Source: Ypsolopha sequella
Taxonomy: Eukaryota > Arthropoda > Insecta > Lepidoptera > Ypsolophidae
Direction: 5' to 3'
DNA length: 64,000 bases
Assembly (NCBI GenBank): GCA_934047225.1
Contig: OW204004.1
Span: 6,452,401 to 6,516,400, forward strand
Part shown: positions 41,573-52,555 of the stretch, in pieces
Layout of the letters: each line of letters begins with the position of its first letter
How positions within the stretch are numbered: the stretch's first letter is position 1
Made by a program: the position numbers and the translations under genes
The notes under the pieces: generated by a model
Seen by the model: only the letters and a program-made list of their open reading frames with translations
Database searches by the model: none
Told to the model about the DNA's origin: nothing

Positions 41573-42895
41573 CTAATGTATTTCAATAATATCTTTTTGA
41601 AGATATGTTATATACTTTTGTACACAATCATGACCTCTATAGCTTACGTATTTATTAAGAGAACTATCGTGAGCACATACAATATAATAACCGAAAGCGG
41701 AAGGTATATGTTTATTTAAGTTTGTGGTGAAACCAGATTTGGTATTAGAGTCGGATTCGCTAGAACATGTTTCCAAAATAGATTCAAAGTCTGCGTAAAT
41801 AACAAACGGCATGTCTTGCATTCGTTCATAGTGTTTAAACTGTATGATAGTTCCTTTATTTGGTAGCACAGTAGCTACACCTCCACATAAATGAGACTCT
41901 AATTTTGTTTCAGTATCAAAAAATAGTAAACAATCATCGCAAAAGTAAAGTTTCCCGTGATGTTTGGTAATCTGTTGTCTCACAAGACGGGTTAGGTTTT
42001 TGATCAAACAATAATGTATTCGTGTATTAGATTCTAACATCAATAAATTAATGTGATATTTTTTTCGACAATGTGTTTTATAAAGAGGACCAGTAACTTT
42101 TGTACCAGAAATTCCGTAAACGTTAACACTTATTTTAGGGTTATTTTTTTCAAATATTTTAATATCTGAGAAAGAAACAGGGAACCCCATATTTTTTAAA
42201 TTAAAAACTGTATTAAAGTCTGGATAAGAAGTAGTCCTTTCAGCATTTTTCTTAACAGGGAACAGAGCAGCTAAAATACACCACACAAAGCAAAAGTTAT
42301 CATTATTTTGGACATTTATACAAGATCGCTTATTTTTAAAATGCTTAGGTAATTCCATATAGTTAGAACCTCTCAAAGGAACATACTTGTTAATATTGAC
42401 CTCCAAATAACAATTTTTGAAATATGACCACCCGCTATCACGTTCCTGGAATTCATCAATTTTTTTACTAATTGAGTTAATCATTTGCAAAAAGATATCT
42501 TGAAAGCAGTAATTTTGGTGCAGACTTACGTTCTTTGTAGCAAAAGATTTTAATTCACTAGATTCATTTTTTGGCAAAGAAAATTCAGCAAAATATTCAA
42601 AGTTGACTTTAATAGAGCTATGCGCCTGGATTTGTGTGTCAAGCAAATTTTTCAAATTGTAACGCAAGCGTTGGATATAATGAGTAGGCGTCAATTGATC
42701 TATCGTTTCTGATTTACTTCCACGGAGTCTATATGAAATGATACGATTACGATATGCTGAGCTTATCTTTTCAATATTGTGACTTTGCAAAATAGAATTC
42801 ACATTTTTATGTAAAGTGCTTCGAAGGTGTGCAGAAAAAGCCTTACTTATAACAGATTTGTCGCAAACTGTGCAGTATATCTTTCTGTTAGACAT
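41573..42895 (-). pseudogene. DNA polymerase B (protein-primed), segment 1: N-terminus and exonuclease I
   Basis: The first 440 codons of the replicative polymerase. A C2H2-like finger opens it (CTVC ... AHLRSTLH). A second metal-binding region near residue 320 has FCDDC and ESHL. Exonuclease motif I is FVIYADFESILE near residue 370. The frame stops at a TAG (41573-41575 on the plus strand reads CTA). The same frame is open on the other side of the stop, so this is a nonsense change, not a boundary. The family is the bacteriophage phi29-type, protein-primed B enzyme (DNA_pol_B_2) found in all Polintons. It would need stop-codon readthrough to be complete. Confidence 0.85.
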
Positions 42896-43156
42896 AGTTA
42901 GAGACAGAAAACTAAGTAAAGAATGTAAGTAGGTATAATGTTTGTTAGATTGGTTATTATTTAGAAAAAAAAAAAAAACATTTCTCAGCTACAATAATAA
43001 ACTACGAGTGTGTTGTTCTAAAATCAGTATTTATATAATCAATTATCAGTTAAAATGTGTAAAATATATTTCATATTTCAATAGATAATTTTAATAACCT
43101 TCTCATCGGTTGCTTTAAACTATTATTTTTACTTTAAAATTTCTTATAAGTTGGTT
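42896..43156. other. Polinton spacer upstream of polymerase B
   Basis: AT-rich and non-coding. The promoter of the polymerase gene should lie here, but the LTR element at 43157 has separated it from any sequence further upstream. Confidence 0.4.
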
Positions 43157-43913
43157 TGTAGGTTTAGTGTTGGTGGTGATAACTATATTTCACAATGAAA
43201 CCACTTAACAGTTCAGGTAAAATGTCTATTCTGAGGTTCCACAAACTTGTTATAAGTCCACACAATAAAACACCTAACTATAAGAAGGAGTAAACAATAA
43301 TTTTAAGCACGTAACAAAGCAAAGCAAAGCTAGCGGCGGCAGGCAAGTAAGTACGTGTCTACGACGGCAGAAGCTGGAGGCGAGACTGCAGGTCCGCGGC
43401 CCGTGCGCGGTGCATCGCTCGTTGCAGTCCAAGCGCACGCTGGTGCATGCCTGGCCCCGCGGACTCCTGCGGTAGGGGGGTGCGCGTGCACACCAAGCAA
43501 CAGGTAGGCGAGGCGGCGGCCGAGGGTTCGCGAAGTATATTTGTTACGCGGTCCGTGCGGCGGCGCCCCCCTGGTCACGCGGCTGGCAGCGTGTTCGGCT
43601 AGTGGACGCTGCAGCTAGGTATGTACTCAGGAACGGAGCATCACGACTTCTGCGGCGTGAAGGGTAAGTCAGTCCGTCCTGTTTTAGCTATAATTACTTA
43701 TATATTGTTGATATTATATTATTAATTATATATTGTTGATCTTATATTATTACTTATGTATTTATAGTTTATATTGTTTATTAAATATAATTACTTGTAT
43801 ATTTATGTATTGAATATAATATTATTTATAATACTTTTATACTTACTTACTTAGTTTAGTTATGTATGTATATTGTATGTTATATATGTAATAAATTGTA
43901 GATAACCGCTACA
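43157..43913 (-). repeat. LTR (3' LTR in element orientation)
   Basis: 757 bases, TGTAGGTTTAGTGTTGG to AACCGCTACA. No difference from the other LTR (offset 4842 bases) was seen. The centre is GC-rich (about 43325-43620), the rest AT-rich. The minus frame at 43330-43578 lies entirely in the LTR and is duplicated with it, so it is not an independent gene. Confidence 0.93.
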
Positions 43914-43923
43914 CCACTCCCCC
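43914..43923 (-). other. Polypurine tract
   Basis: The minus strand reads GGGGGAGTGG directly before the 3' LTR, the primer for plus-strand synthesis. Confidence 0.8.
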
Positions 43924-43936
43924 GCGGAGACCGTCA

Positions 43937-46900
43937 CTACGGGCGATAGTAATCAGGGAATCGTATCTTCCGGCCTGAGCGGGTTGTGCGGGTTATCTCT
44001 TGTGCTCTTTCTTTGTCTTTCTCTTTTTCTGTTTCAGGACTTCTTTCATCTCTCTCCACATCTTTGGATTTATTATTTTCACAGGGTTCCTCCGCACTGC
44101 TGAGTATATATGCTGGTTTTAGGCGGTCTACAGATACTGTCGTCGGTTTCCCTTTTATTTTAATCTTGTAGACCTTGTCTCCTCGTTCCAGGACTTCATA
44201 AGGCCCAGTATAAGCAGGCTGTAAGGTGCCACGTAAGGCGTCATCCCTTACGAAAACATGCTGAGATGTAGACAAATCTTTAAATATGAATATCTTATTC
44301 TGTCTATGGCGTGATGCTGGTGATGGCTGGAGTTTTTCGGCAAACGATCTTAGTCGTGTCGTGTACTCTGACATATCAGCTGTGCTACGGTAGTCTGGGC
44401 TGAAAAATTCGCCAGGTAACCGAAGGGGTTCGCCATAAACTAGTTCAGCGGCTGATGCTTGTATGTCTTCTTTGTAGGCGCTTCTTATTCCGAGCAAAAC
44501 TAAAGGGAGTGATTCTGTCCAGCTGCTATTTGCGTGACAAACGATTGCTGCTTTTAGCTGTCTGTGAAAACGCTCAATAAGTCCATTGCAGGCAGGATGA
44601 TAGGCTGTTGTTCGTTTGTGCTGGAATCCTGCTATTTTGGAAAGCTCTTCAAAAAGATTCGACTCAAATTGTCGTCCTCTGTCTGTCACGATGGAAAACG
44701 GTGTTCCAAAACGTGATATCCAGCCTGACAGGAGTGCCTTTGCAACAGTTTCTGCTGTGATGTCGGGTATGGGGATAGCCTCAGGCCATCGCGTGAATCT
44801 GTCGATGACGGTAAGACAATATCTATTACCCTGAGAGGTAACTAGAGGTCCAATAAGATCTATGTGAATGTTCATGAAACGAGCGCGAGGCAACTCGAAA
44901 GTTCCCATTGGTGCGGAAACATGTCGAGAAATCTTTGCGCGTTGACACTGAAGGCATGAACGTGACCATTCTTTGCAATCTTTGCGAATTCCTGGCCAAA
45001 CGTAGCGTTCTGCTACTAACCTTGCAGATGCCTTGGCTCCAGGATGGCTAAGAGAGTGGAGTGTATTAAAAACTTGACGTCGCATTGGCTTAGTGATGAA
45101 CGGTCTGGGAGTGTGAGTGCTGACGTCGCAATAAACATCTGTTTTGCTTCCAGGTAGTCGTATTATCTCCAAGCGAAGCGAAGTTTGTCCTTCTAGAAAC
45201 TGTTTGAGTTCCTGGTCAGAAGTTTGAGACTTTGCGAGTGCGTTGAGGTCGATCGGAGCGGTCAATTCATCAACACGCGACAAAGTATCAGCCACAACAT
45301 TGTCTTTGCCTGAAATATGGCGTATGTCTGTGGTAAACTGAGAAATGAAATCTAAGTGTCTGAATTGTCTTGGTGAACAGTTTTCTTTCTGTCCGTGAAA
45401 TGCAAAACAGATGGGTTTGTGATCTGTATAGATGACGAAGTCTCTTGCTTCCACCATGTGTCTGAAATACTTGATGGCTTCGTAGATTGCAAGGAGTTCT
45501 CGATCATAAGGTGAGTATTTTTGCTGTGATGGACTCAACTTATGAGAGTAGAATGCAAGAGGTTGCCACCCATCATCTTTCCATAGCTGAAGTACCGCGC
45601 CCAGAGCTGTGTCACTCGCATCAGTGACTAAAGATAGCTTGCTTTGACAGTCTGGATGTACAAGAAGAGCGGCGTCGCATAAACTCTGCTTACAGTCTTC
45701 AAACGCTTGTAAAGCTGCTCCTGTCAAATCAACCGGGTGATTGCCTTTGACTGAACCAGTTAATAGAGCATTGAGTGGTGCTTGAAGTTGGGCAGCATGT
45801 GGAATAAATCTCCGATAAAAATTAAGCATACCCAGGAATCTTCTTAACTGCTTGACGTTTTTGGGTGCTGGGAAATCTCTAATTGCTTGAACCTTCGTCT
45901 GTAATGGCTTAGTTCCCTTGGCTGATATGCTGTAGCCTAGAAACTCGACTTCTGACACTCCAAAAATACATTTCGACACATTTATGACGATTCCATACTC
46001 TGACATTTTTGAAAAAAGAATCCGGAGGTGTTCAATGTGTGTATTTTCGTCGGGAGAGTAGATTAAAAAATCGTCCAGGTAAGTGTAACAGAAGTCTAGA
46101 CCTCTTGTCAACTCATCTACGAATCTCTGGAATGATTGACCTGCATTGCGTAATCCAAACGTCATAAATGGGAATTCAAAGAGTCCGAATGGTGTGGTAA
46201 TCGCTGTCTTCGGTATATCTTCAGGATTTACAGGAATTTGGTTAAATGCTTTTACCAAATCTATCTTAGAAAAGACGGTGTTGCCAGCTATATTATGGGT
46301 AACATCGTGAATGTGACGAATTGGGTACCTGTCTGGCACGCTGCGAGCATTCAACATCCGGTAGTCTCCACAAGGACGCCATTCGTTGTCCTTCTTTGGC
46401 GCGAGGTGAAGAGGGGATGCCCATGGGCTCTTTGAAGGTCGTGCTGTACCGTTCTGCAACATAACTTGAAATTCGGCTTTAGCAATTTTCAACTTATCAG
46501 GAGCTAGGCGTCGTGGATTACAAAATACAGGAGGGCCTGGTGTTGTACGGATATGATGAACTGTATTGTGTTTTATGACACGCTGCGTACCTGATGGACG
46601 GGTGATATCAGGAAAATCCTTCAAGATGTCGTGATACTTGGAGTCTCCGGTCAATATCTTCACTGAAGATATGTTGTCCGAGTGACGTGCTAGCGTAGCA
46701 TGTGTTGTGAGTGTCGTGGTATTGTCAATAAGGCGTTGGTGTCTGCAGTCGACGATAAGGTTGTAATATGACAAGAAGTCGACACCGATTATAGCCTTCG
46801 TGACGTCAGCCACGATGAAACGCCAGGTGAACTCACGACGCAACCCGAGGTTTAGTACCAGGTGTGCGTATCCATAGGTGTCAATGGTCGAACCGTTTGC

Positions 46901-47113
46901 CGCTGAGAGTTGGTAGTTCGTCTTGGGACGACGTTCTCGAAGAGCAGACCGAGGAAAAACGCAGAGATCGCTACCAGTATCAACGAGAAACTGCATTTTG
47001 GAAGTATGGTCTGTGACAAACAAGCGACCAGATGAATTGTTGGGGCAATCGTTAGTCGCCATTATCGACCGCCCTGAAAGTTTTCCGAACTGTAGTCGCA
47101 AGGTTTGACGCAT
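43937..47113 (-). CDS. Pol of the CsRn1-type retrotransposon (PR-RT-RH-IN)
   Basis: 1058 residues without a stop. The protease has [10 protein letters not shown] (D45-T-G). The RT has [20 protein letters not shown] and Y345-L-D-D instead of the commoner YVDD. RNase H has [11 protein letters not shown] (497) and YTDHKP. The integrase has the zinc site H686, H690, C720, C723, then D752, D811 and E847, a DD35E spacing, and a GPY/F-like end ([20 protein letters not shown]). It lies in the -1 frame relative to gag; a stop directly precedes its first ATG, so frameshifting must occur within the 52-base overlap, or there is internal initiation. All catalytic residues are present. Confidence 0.93.
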   Translation of the reverse strand: MRQTLRLQFGKLSGRSIMATNDCPNNSSGRLFVTDHTSKMQFLVDTGSDLCVFPRSALRERRPKTNYQLSAANGSTIDTYGYAHLVLNLGLRREFTWRFIVADVTKAIIGVDFLSYYNLIVDCRHQRLIDNTTTLTTHATLARHSDNISSVKILTGDSKYHDILKDFPDITRPSGTQRVIKHNTVHHIRTTPGPPVFCNPRRLAPDKLKIAKAEFQVMLQNGTARPSKSPWASPLHLAPKKDNEWRPCGDYRMLNARSVPDRYPIRHIHDVTHNIAGNTVFSKIDLVKAFNQIPVNPEDIPKTAITTPFGLFEFPFMTFGLRNAGQSFQRFVDELTRGLDFCYTYLDDFLIYSPDENTHIEHLRILFSKMSEYGIVINVSKCIFGVSEVEFLGYSISAKGTKPLQTKVQAIRDFPAPKNVKQLRRFLGMLNFYRRFIPHAAQLQAPLNALLTGSVKGNHPVDLTGAALQAFEDCKQSLCDAALLVHPDCQSKLSLVTDASDTALGAVLQLWKDDGWQPLAFYSHKLSPSQQKYSPYDRELLAIYEAIKYFRHMVEARDFVIYTDHKPICFAFHGQKENCSPRQFRHLDFISQFTTDIRHISGKDNVVADTLSRVDELTAPIDLNALAKSQTSDQELKQFLEGQTSLRLEIIRLPGSKTDVYCDVSTHTPRPFITKPMRRQVFNTLHSLSHPGAKASARLVAERYVWPGIRKDCKEWSRSCLQCQRAKISRHVSAPMGTFELPRARFMNIHIDLIGPLVTSQGNRYCLTVIDRFTRWPEAIPIPDITAETVAKALLSGWISRFGTPFSIVTDRGRQFESNLFEELSKIAGFQHKRTTAYHPACNGLIERFHRQLKAAIVCHANSSWTESLPLVLLGIRSAYKEDIQASAAELVYGEPLRLPGEFFSPDYRSTADMSEYTTRLRSFAEKLQPSPASRHRQNKIFIFKDLSTSQHVFVRDDALRGTLQPAYTGPYEVLERGDKVYKIKIKGKPTTVSVDRLKPAYILSSAEEPCENNKSKDVERDERSPETEKEKDKERAQEITRTTRSGRKIRFPDYYRP

Positions 47114-47940
47114 TTATTCGCCCGGCTGCCAAATTTAGAATGGTACCAGCACTGCGGGAACTTCCTGTAGCTTGACTGCGATCTGTTTGATGCTGAGCGG
47201 TTGCGGTTTTGCGGTCTGCCTCTGGATCTGGATCGGGATCTTGATGATGAAGCCATTGTGTCTACTTTAGTAGTGAGGTTTTGCACTTGCCTGGTAAGTT
47301 CCGATATTTGTCTTGACATGACGTCAAATGAGCTTCCAGGTGTTGCATGTGAAATGGCTGCCACTCTTGGGTTATTGGGCACAATGTCGTGGATCCGGTC
47401 TGCTAGTTCAGCGAGCTCTGTCAAGGTAGCTTTCGCTTGTGAAGCAACAATTGTTTGAATGCTACTTGGCAGTCTGCTTGTCCACACAGTTTTAATAAAG
47501 TGGTCGGGCATACCTGGTCCTGCTAGGTGTTGCAGTTGACGTAGGAACTGTGATGGTTTCCTATCACCAAGCTCTTCATGCTTCATCAGCTGCTCGACCT
47601 TCTCCTGGTTAGTGGCCGACACACGCTTGATTAGCTCGTCCTTCAATGTGACGTACTTGTTTGTGTCTGGGGGATTGCTAATCAGGTCGTCAATCATGTT
47701 AGCATACCGCGGCTCAAGCTGTGACGTCACCTGGTAGAATTTGGTATCGTCGGATTTAATACCGGAAATTATGAATTGCGCCTCAAGTTGTGCAAACCAT
47801 ATATGGGGCTTTTCCGGCCAAAACGGCGGGACACGTACTCCAACTCTGTACACTTCCGCTGGCGTATGAGATGGTGCAGTGGAGTTGCGCTCTGTGTCTG
47901 CACTGCGTTTAATCGTTGGATCGACATTGTCTCCGGCCAT
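47062..47940 (-). CDS. Gag of the CsRn1-type retrotransposon
   Basis: Structural protein, 292 residues. The capsid-like part includes [39 protein letters not shown] and [20 protein letters not shown], the usual order in insect Gypsy-type Gag. An arginine/serine-rich linker ([20 protein letters not shown]) precedes a finger [19 protein letters not shown]-x3-H-x9-C-x3-C. This CHCC form replaces the common CCHC knuckle and marks the CsRn1 clade. The frame overlaps pol by 52 bases. Confidence 0.9.
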   Translation of the reverse strand: MAGDNVDPTIKRSADTERNSTAPSHTPAEVYRVGVRVPPFWPEKPHIWFAQLEAQFIISGIKSDDTKFYQVTSQLEPRYANMIDDLISNPPDTNKYVTLKDELIKRVSATNQEKVEQLMKHEELGDRKPSQFLRQLQHLAGPGMPDHFIKTVWTSRLPSSIQTIVASQAKATLTELAELADRIHDIVPNNPRVAAISHATPGSSFDVMSRQISELTRQVQNLTTKVDTMASSSRSRSRSRGRPQNRNRSASNRSQSSYRKFPQCWYHSKFGSRANKCVKPCDYSSENFQGGR

Positions 47941-47986
47941 CTTACTTCCAAAAACAGTAAATAGGTACGTACTTTTGTCCAGTGTA

Positions 47987-47997
47987 CGGGGTCACCA
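47987..47997 (-). other. Primer-binding site, tRNA-Trp type
   Basis: The minus strand reads TGGTGACCCCG one base after the LTR end. This is complementary to the 3' end of eukaryotic tRNA-Trp (CGGGGTCACCA). Confidence 0.75.
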
Positions 47998-47998
47998 G

Positions 47999-48755
47999 TG
48001 TAGGTTTAGTGTTGGTGGTGATAACTATATTTCACAATGAAACCACTTAACAGTTCAGGTAAAATGTCTATTCTGAGGTTCCACAAACTTGTTATAAGTC
48101 CACACAATAAAACACCTAACTATAAGAAGGAGTAAACAATAATTTTAAGCACGTAACAAAGCAAAGCAAAGCTAGCGGCGGCAGGCAAGTAAGTACGTGT
48201 CTACGACGGCAGAAGCTGGAGGCGAGACTGCAGGTCCGCGGCCCGTGCGCGGTGCATCGCTCGTTGCAGTCCAAGCGCACGCTGGTGCATGCCTGGCCCC
48301 GCGGACTCCTGCGGTAGGGGGGTGCGCGTGCACACCAAGCAACAGGTAGGCGAGGCGGCGGCCGAGGGTTCGCGAAGTATATTTGTTACGCGGTCCGTGC
48401 GGCGGCGCCCCCCTGGTCACGCGGCTGGCAGCGTGTTCGGCTAGTGGACGCTGCAGCTAGGTATGTACTCAGGAACGGAGCATCACGACTTCTGCGGCGT
48501 GAAGGGTAAGTCAGTCCGTCCTGTTTTAGCTATAATTACTTATATATTGTTGATATTATATTATTAATTATATATTGTTGATCTTATATTATTACTTATG
48601 TATTTATAGTTTATATTGTTTATTAAATATAATTACTTGTATATTTATGTATTGAATATAATATTATTTATAATACTTTTATACTTACTTACTTAGTTTA
48701 GTTATGTATGTATATTGTATGTTATATATGTAATAAATTGTAGATAACCGCTACA
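47999..48755 (-). repeat. LTR (5' LTR in element orientation)
   Basis: 757 bases, same sequence as 43157-43913 as far as I can tell by eye. Transcription of the element would start in this copy and run leftward. Confidence 0.93.
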
Positions 48756-48759
48756 GGTT

Positions 48760-49058
48760 ATTTGTTTATTTCTTATTAAAATTTTCAATTTATAACTGTA
48801 AAGGAATCACAACTTGTTATCAAACAAACATCAACTATCAAATGATTTATGGATAAAATATAGATTATTAAGTAAGGTAGTAAGGTTATATAAGATGAGA
48901 CATAAGACGTAAGATAAGTGACAAAATTATTTCATTTAATTTTTGTTTATATTGTTTTTATTTGTTTCAACAGTAACTGTAAAAAATACATTAATAAAAT
49001 TTATAGCTATAAAAATACATAAAAATGAAAATTAAAAAATAATGAAATGTTTCATAAA
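48760..49058. other. Polinton spacer between the LTR element and the spliced gene
   Basis: AT-rich; no open frame. AATAAA-like signals on the minus strand (for example TTTATT near 48850 and 48958) could end the transcript of the gene at 49059. Confidence 0.35.
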
Positions 49059-49818
49059 TTACTTCTTTTCTATCTTTTTAGTAGAAAAAAACTTCCCTTT
49101 CTCTGTAAAATTATCTTTACAAGCATTAACAAATTTTCTCAAAATGCCCAATTCAGCGCTGTTGGCATCAGATCTGTATCGCAAGTTGAGAATTGTTTTC
49201 TCGGCCCGCTCCTTCCAGTCTAACCCTGCTATGTCTTTAACCTCATAGAATTTTAATTCTACAAAGAAGTCGCCCTCACGATCCGAGGTGTGGCGCAGCA
49301 CCCCATCAGCACAGCGACGAGAGAGGGATGATGTTAGTCCTTGCAGCTGTCTTCCAACCTCTGCTTCCTCTTCACTCTCGGAGTCGAGAGACCACCACTT
49401 CGTATCGCCCTTTGTTCTCGAACTCGAACCTGCTGCAGGAGATTTTGCCGGTGTTGGTGCTCGGGGAGTTGATGATTCCTTTTTCTGTACCTTTCGCTTT
49501 TTTACCGCTGGTGATCGTTTTTTATCAACCCTGAAATACAAAAAACAATATTAGCATGCAAATATCGTAAATAATATATTCTTTAATTTACAAAGAATTT
49601 CTTTCACTGCTAATGCTAGAGTGTTACAGCAACTTAAGAGTTTATTGAAAGAAAAAAAAAAAGAAAAAAAAACATAATACATGACTATTCTACACAAATG
49701 CATATGATTTAAATTTAATAAATTCCACATAAATATTCAACATACCTTTCGTCGTCCGAAAACAAATCAAATTTTGATTTTTTGGATAAAGAGCTTCGTT
49801 CATAGTCAGATTCCGACC
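49059..49818 (-). CDS. Unrecognised Polinton gene, at least two exons
   Basis: The last exon is 49059-49528, preceded by acceptor TTTTTGTATTTCAG. An upstream exon is 49746-49818, with acceptor GTTTTTGTTTTAG and donor GTATG; the reading phase fits across the intron. The joined protein is charged and low-complexity at the front (serine, lysine, aspartate), with a lysine-rich cluster (KKRKVQKK) and acidic SESEEEAE. The final ~90 residues look folded: FFVELKFYEVKDIAGLDWKE, then RAEKTILNLRYRSDANSAEL. I recognise no family. An ATG in the last exon (49541) is partly intronic and probably not used. The first exon was not found. Confidence 0.45.
49545..49745 (-). other. Predicted intron of the unrecognised gene
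   Basis: Minus-strand donor GTATGTTG just below the 49746-49818 exon and acceptor TTTGTATTTCAG at 49529-49542. About 217 bases with a long A/T run. Only the borders support it. Confidence 0.4.
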
Positions 49819-49929
49819 TAAAACAAAAACAGAAAGTATTAAATAATTAAACATATAAATTCTCTTTTAATATTATTACAGTGCACTACAAACTAAAAAA
49901 TAGTTATAAGAAACACAACCTCGAATAAA

Positions 49930-50215
49930 CAAATATTTTGGAAAGAATCTTAGGGTCAGGATTCGAACCTGTAACCTCTTGCTATCACAACAAACTTAAA
50001 ATATAAATTATAAACAAATTTAAAATTAACAAATATTATGAAAAAAAAAATCTTCGGGTTAGGATTCGAACCTGTAACCTCTTGGTATCACAACAAACTT
50101 AAAATATTAATTAGAAACAAATCCAAATAAGCAGATGTATTGAAAAAAAATATCTTTGGGTTAGGATTCGAACCCGTAACATCTTGCTATCACAACAAAC
50201 TCCCTTTTCACTGAT
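49930..50215 (-). repeat. Three tandem ~102-bp units with tRNA T-arm-like sequence
   Basis: The box B consensus GGTTCGAATCC (minus strand) occurs three times, at 49959-49969, 50062-50072 and 50164-50174. Each is preceded by TTGTTGTGATA(G/C)CAAGA and followed by (T/A)(G/A)ACCC and a short A/T run. Each unit therefore resembles the 3' half of a tRNA. No box A or full cloverleaf is evident. Confidence 0.6.
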
Positions 50216-50580
50216 ATATTATTTATATAATATGGGAAATAAAAATAAAACTTACGAACATTATATCTGTTGCTCTGATCCTCAGTTTGAATGTTAGATA
50301 ATATGAGTCTCCTTCGGGATGAATCCGCCAATCCGAGAATTATTCACTCACGAATACAATTCACTACTAATTCGAAGACTGGAGGCAAATGAAATGATAT
50401 AATTTTAATTTCTGTATAGAGGTTTTATTGTCGTTAATTGCTTGCGATCGGAAAAACTATTTAACAGTTTGATAAAGTTAGGCAACTCGTATAAATGTGA
50501 GAGGGTTCCGTGTACAAATATTTTTTTGATCTTAAAAATTAAAAAATTAAAAACAACAAATTTTGATACAACTGATTAGA
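50216..50580. other. Polinton right-arm spacer
   Basis: No open frame of note. A minus-strand ATG TTC followed by GTAAGT near 50255-50265 looks like a first-exon end, but its phase does not fit the exon at 49746-49818. Confidence 0.35.
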
Positions 50581-50589
50581 TTGATTGTG

Positions 50590-51234
50590 TAAAAAAAAAA
50601 AAAAGTAAGATATTTCGGATTAAATGTTTCCATAAAGTATACTAAATAATACAGAATACTTAATACAACAAAGGTTGATGAATTTAAAATGTATTAAAAC
50701 TATAAGGTTACTTAATGCATTTCGGTTTTAATGTTTTGATACGGAATACTAATTCGATAGGTATATGTATTGAATAATTTAACACGTTAAAGGTTGATGA
50801 ATTCAGAAAGAATTAAGCCTATGTATATGGTTACTTTATTTGATACACCCAAACTCATCCTGAGGACTCGCTAAGTGATCAGAAACAGTAACAGCAAAAG
50901 AAAAAAAAAAAAAAAAAAAAAAGTGAGATATTTCGGATTAAATGTTTCCATAAAGTATACTAAATAATACAGAATACTTAATACAACAAAGGTTGATGAA
51001 TTTAAAATGTATTAAAACTATAAGGTTACTTGATGCATTTCGGTTTTAATGTTTTGATACGGAATACTAATTTGATAGGTATATGTATTGAATAATTTAA
51101 CACGTTAAAGGTTGATGAATTCAGAAAGAATTAAGCCTATGTACATGGTAACTTTATTTGATACACCCAAACTCATACTGAGGACTCGCTAAGTGATCAG
51201 AAACAGTAACAGCAAAAAAAAAAAAAAAAAAAAA
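50590..51234. repeat. Tandem duplication, period 318 bp, A-run borders
   Basis: Copy 1 starts near 50604 and copy 2 at 50922 (AGT(A/G)AGATATTTCGGATT). They agree over the whole length with only scattered changes (CTTAATGCATTT vs CTTGATGCATTT, AATTCGATAGG vs AATTTGATAGG). Each copy ends CAGTAACAGCAAAA followed by 15 or more A. Either two copies of an A-tailed element or a segmental duplication. Confidence 0.8.
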
Positions 51235-51964
51235 CATTATTTATTTATGAAATCCTATACTCTGGGCTGCGCTTTGTGATATAACAATAATATTAAATCA
51301 AAAATACTAAATTTTGTAAGCAGTCGTACTGATCACTTACCTACTTTCAAGTATATATAACTTTCGCTGTATAAATTAAAGTCATTTTATATGTGAGAAA
51401 ACAAATTATAATATGGCACGCAACGTGTTAATGTCTTGGTCGAATTTATGTTATTTGTCAAGATTGCATTTATAAACATTGCAACAACAAATCGTTTTGC
51501 AATGTATTGTAACTTGATATCGTCCGGTCGCCCTATATGAAATACGTACTTTGGTCACCTTAAAATACAAATGAATGATTTAAAAATACCATGCGTTTAG
51601 ACACGTGATTAATACTTTATTAGTTTTGATCTTTCAGCACCTCTTTAGGTTAGCTCAGTTGTCTAATTGTCATGGTTTTCGTAAACACTAAATTATACGA
51701 TATACCTTTCTACACAAAACGCATGTAAATAATTGAAGTATTAGGAAAATTTATAATAATTTATTTCCAAACACAAACACAAATACATATATATTATATT
51801 CGTTTACATAAGTTGTCTTAGGTAGGTACTTTGCATTTTTACATTTTACAATAAAAAGTATTCTTGTGGCCCTAGACTAAGCAAGCTTGACTCGTTAGTA
51901 CCACAAAGAAAAAAAAAAATAATAATAATAAAATCGCAACGGAAACCTGATTTCTTAGTTCTTA
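51235..51964. other. Polinton right-arm spacer, no gene seen
   Basis: AT-rich; no frame over 60 codons and no repeat border. Confidence 0.4.
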
Positions 51965-52389
51965 CATTAAGGCGATACGTAAAGTTTTAGCGTCCCTTTA
52001 CTCCATATGCGAAAATACCCTCATTGCGAATGGGATGGATTTGTGGAAAAATAGCAAAAAGTAGATATTTATTAATATAAAATGTACTAACCTATTTTGG
52101 CAAAAGATTTTCAAGGAGACTTTTAAAATACATAATATCCACATTTTGAATGCAATTTCACAATGAAATTAGTTAGGATTTCAGAATTACAGAAAAAATA
52201 AAACAATTTAAAGGTCTTTTCGGAATTAAATTCTATCGAGAAAATTTTATCCAATCGCGTTTTCCTTCAGTGAGAATCTTAATCAAATATTCAATAAACA
52301 TTTACCCAAAATTGAAATACGTAGATGACGTTATAGTAGAGTAAATGAATTCGAAAAAACCCCATTTTTTTTATTGGTATCGCCTTAAT
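51965..52389. mobile_element. MITE family D inside the Polinton
   Basis: The ends ATTAAGGCGATAC and GTATCGCCTTAAT are perfect 13-bp inverted repeats. 425 bases, non-coding. A diverged relative is at 19940-20355 in the left flank, so the family moves in the host genome and entered the Polinton later. Confidence 0.7.
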
Positions 52390-52555
52390 TTTATCGATGA
52401 TATTCATGACTGATTGTTAAAATTATTTAGAAAAAGACTGTTATAACTCCGTTATTTACGAAATGCATAATGATTGAAGGTAAACTTATTGCGATACACA
52501 GTCGTAGGGGCATAGCTCATTGTGATATGTCTATAGCTCACTGTAATAAACTCAA

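Larger units (their letters stand above)
43157..48755 (-). mobile_element. Ty3/Gypsy LTR retrotransposon, CsRn1 type, intact and recent
   Basis: 5599 bases, flanked by a 4-bp duplication GGTT (43153-43156 and 48756-48759). Two 757-base LTRs start TGTAGG and end CTACA. The primer site is complementary to tRNA-Trp, the gag finger is of the CHCC kind, and pol has the order protease, RT, RNase H, integrase. These four features (4-bp duplication, tRNA-Trp primer, CHCC finger, Gypsy order) define the CsRn1 clade. The frames are open. Inserted between the Polinton polymerase gene and the spliced gene at 49059. Confidence 0.92.

Noticed and set aside
43330..43578. 82-codon minus frame rich in Arg, Ala and Pro, and its twin at 48172-48420
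   Set aside because: Both lie in the GC-rich core of the LTRs and are identical because the LTRs are. There is no family resemblance, so they are composition by-products.
44616..44834. Plus frames opposite gag and pol (for example 44616-44834, 46238-46435, 47201-47458)
   Set aside because: Antisense shadows of the retrotransposon's coding strand.
49930..50215. Three functional tRNA genes
   Set aside because: Only the T-arm half is present; no box A, D arm or acceptor pairing could be built.
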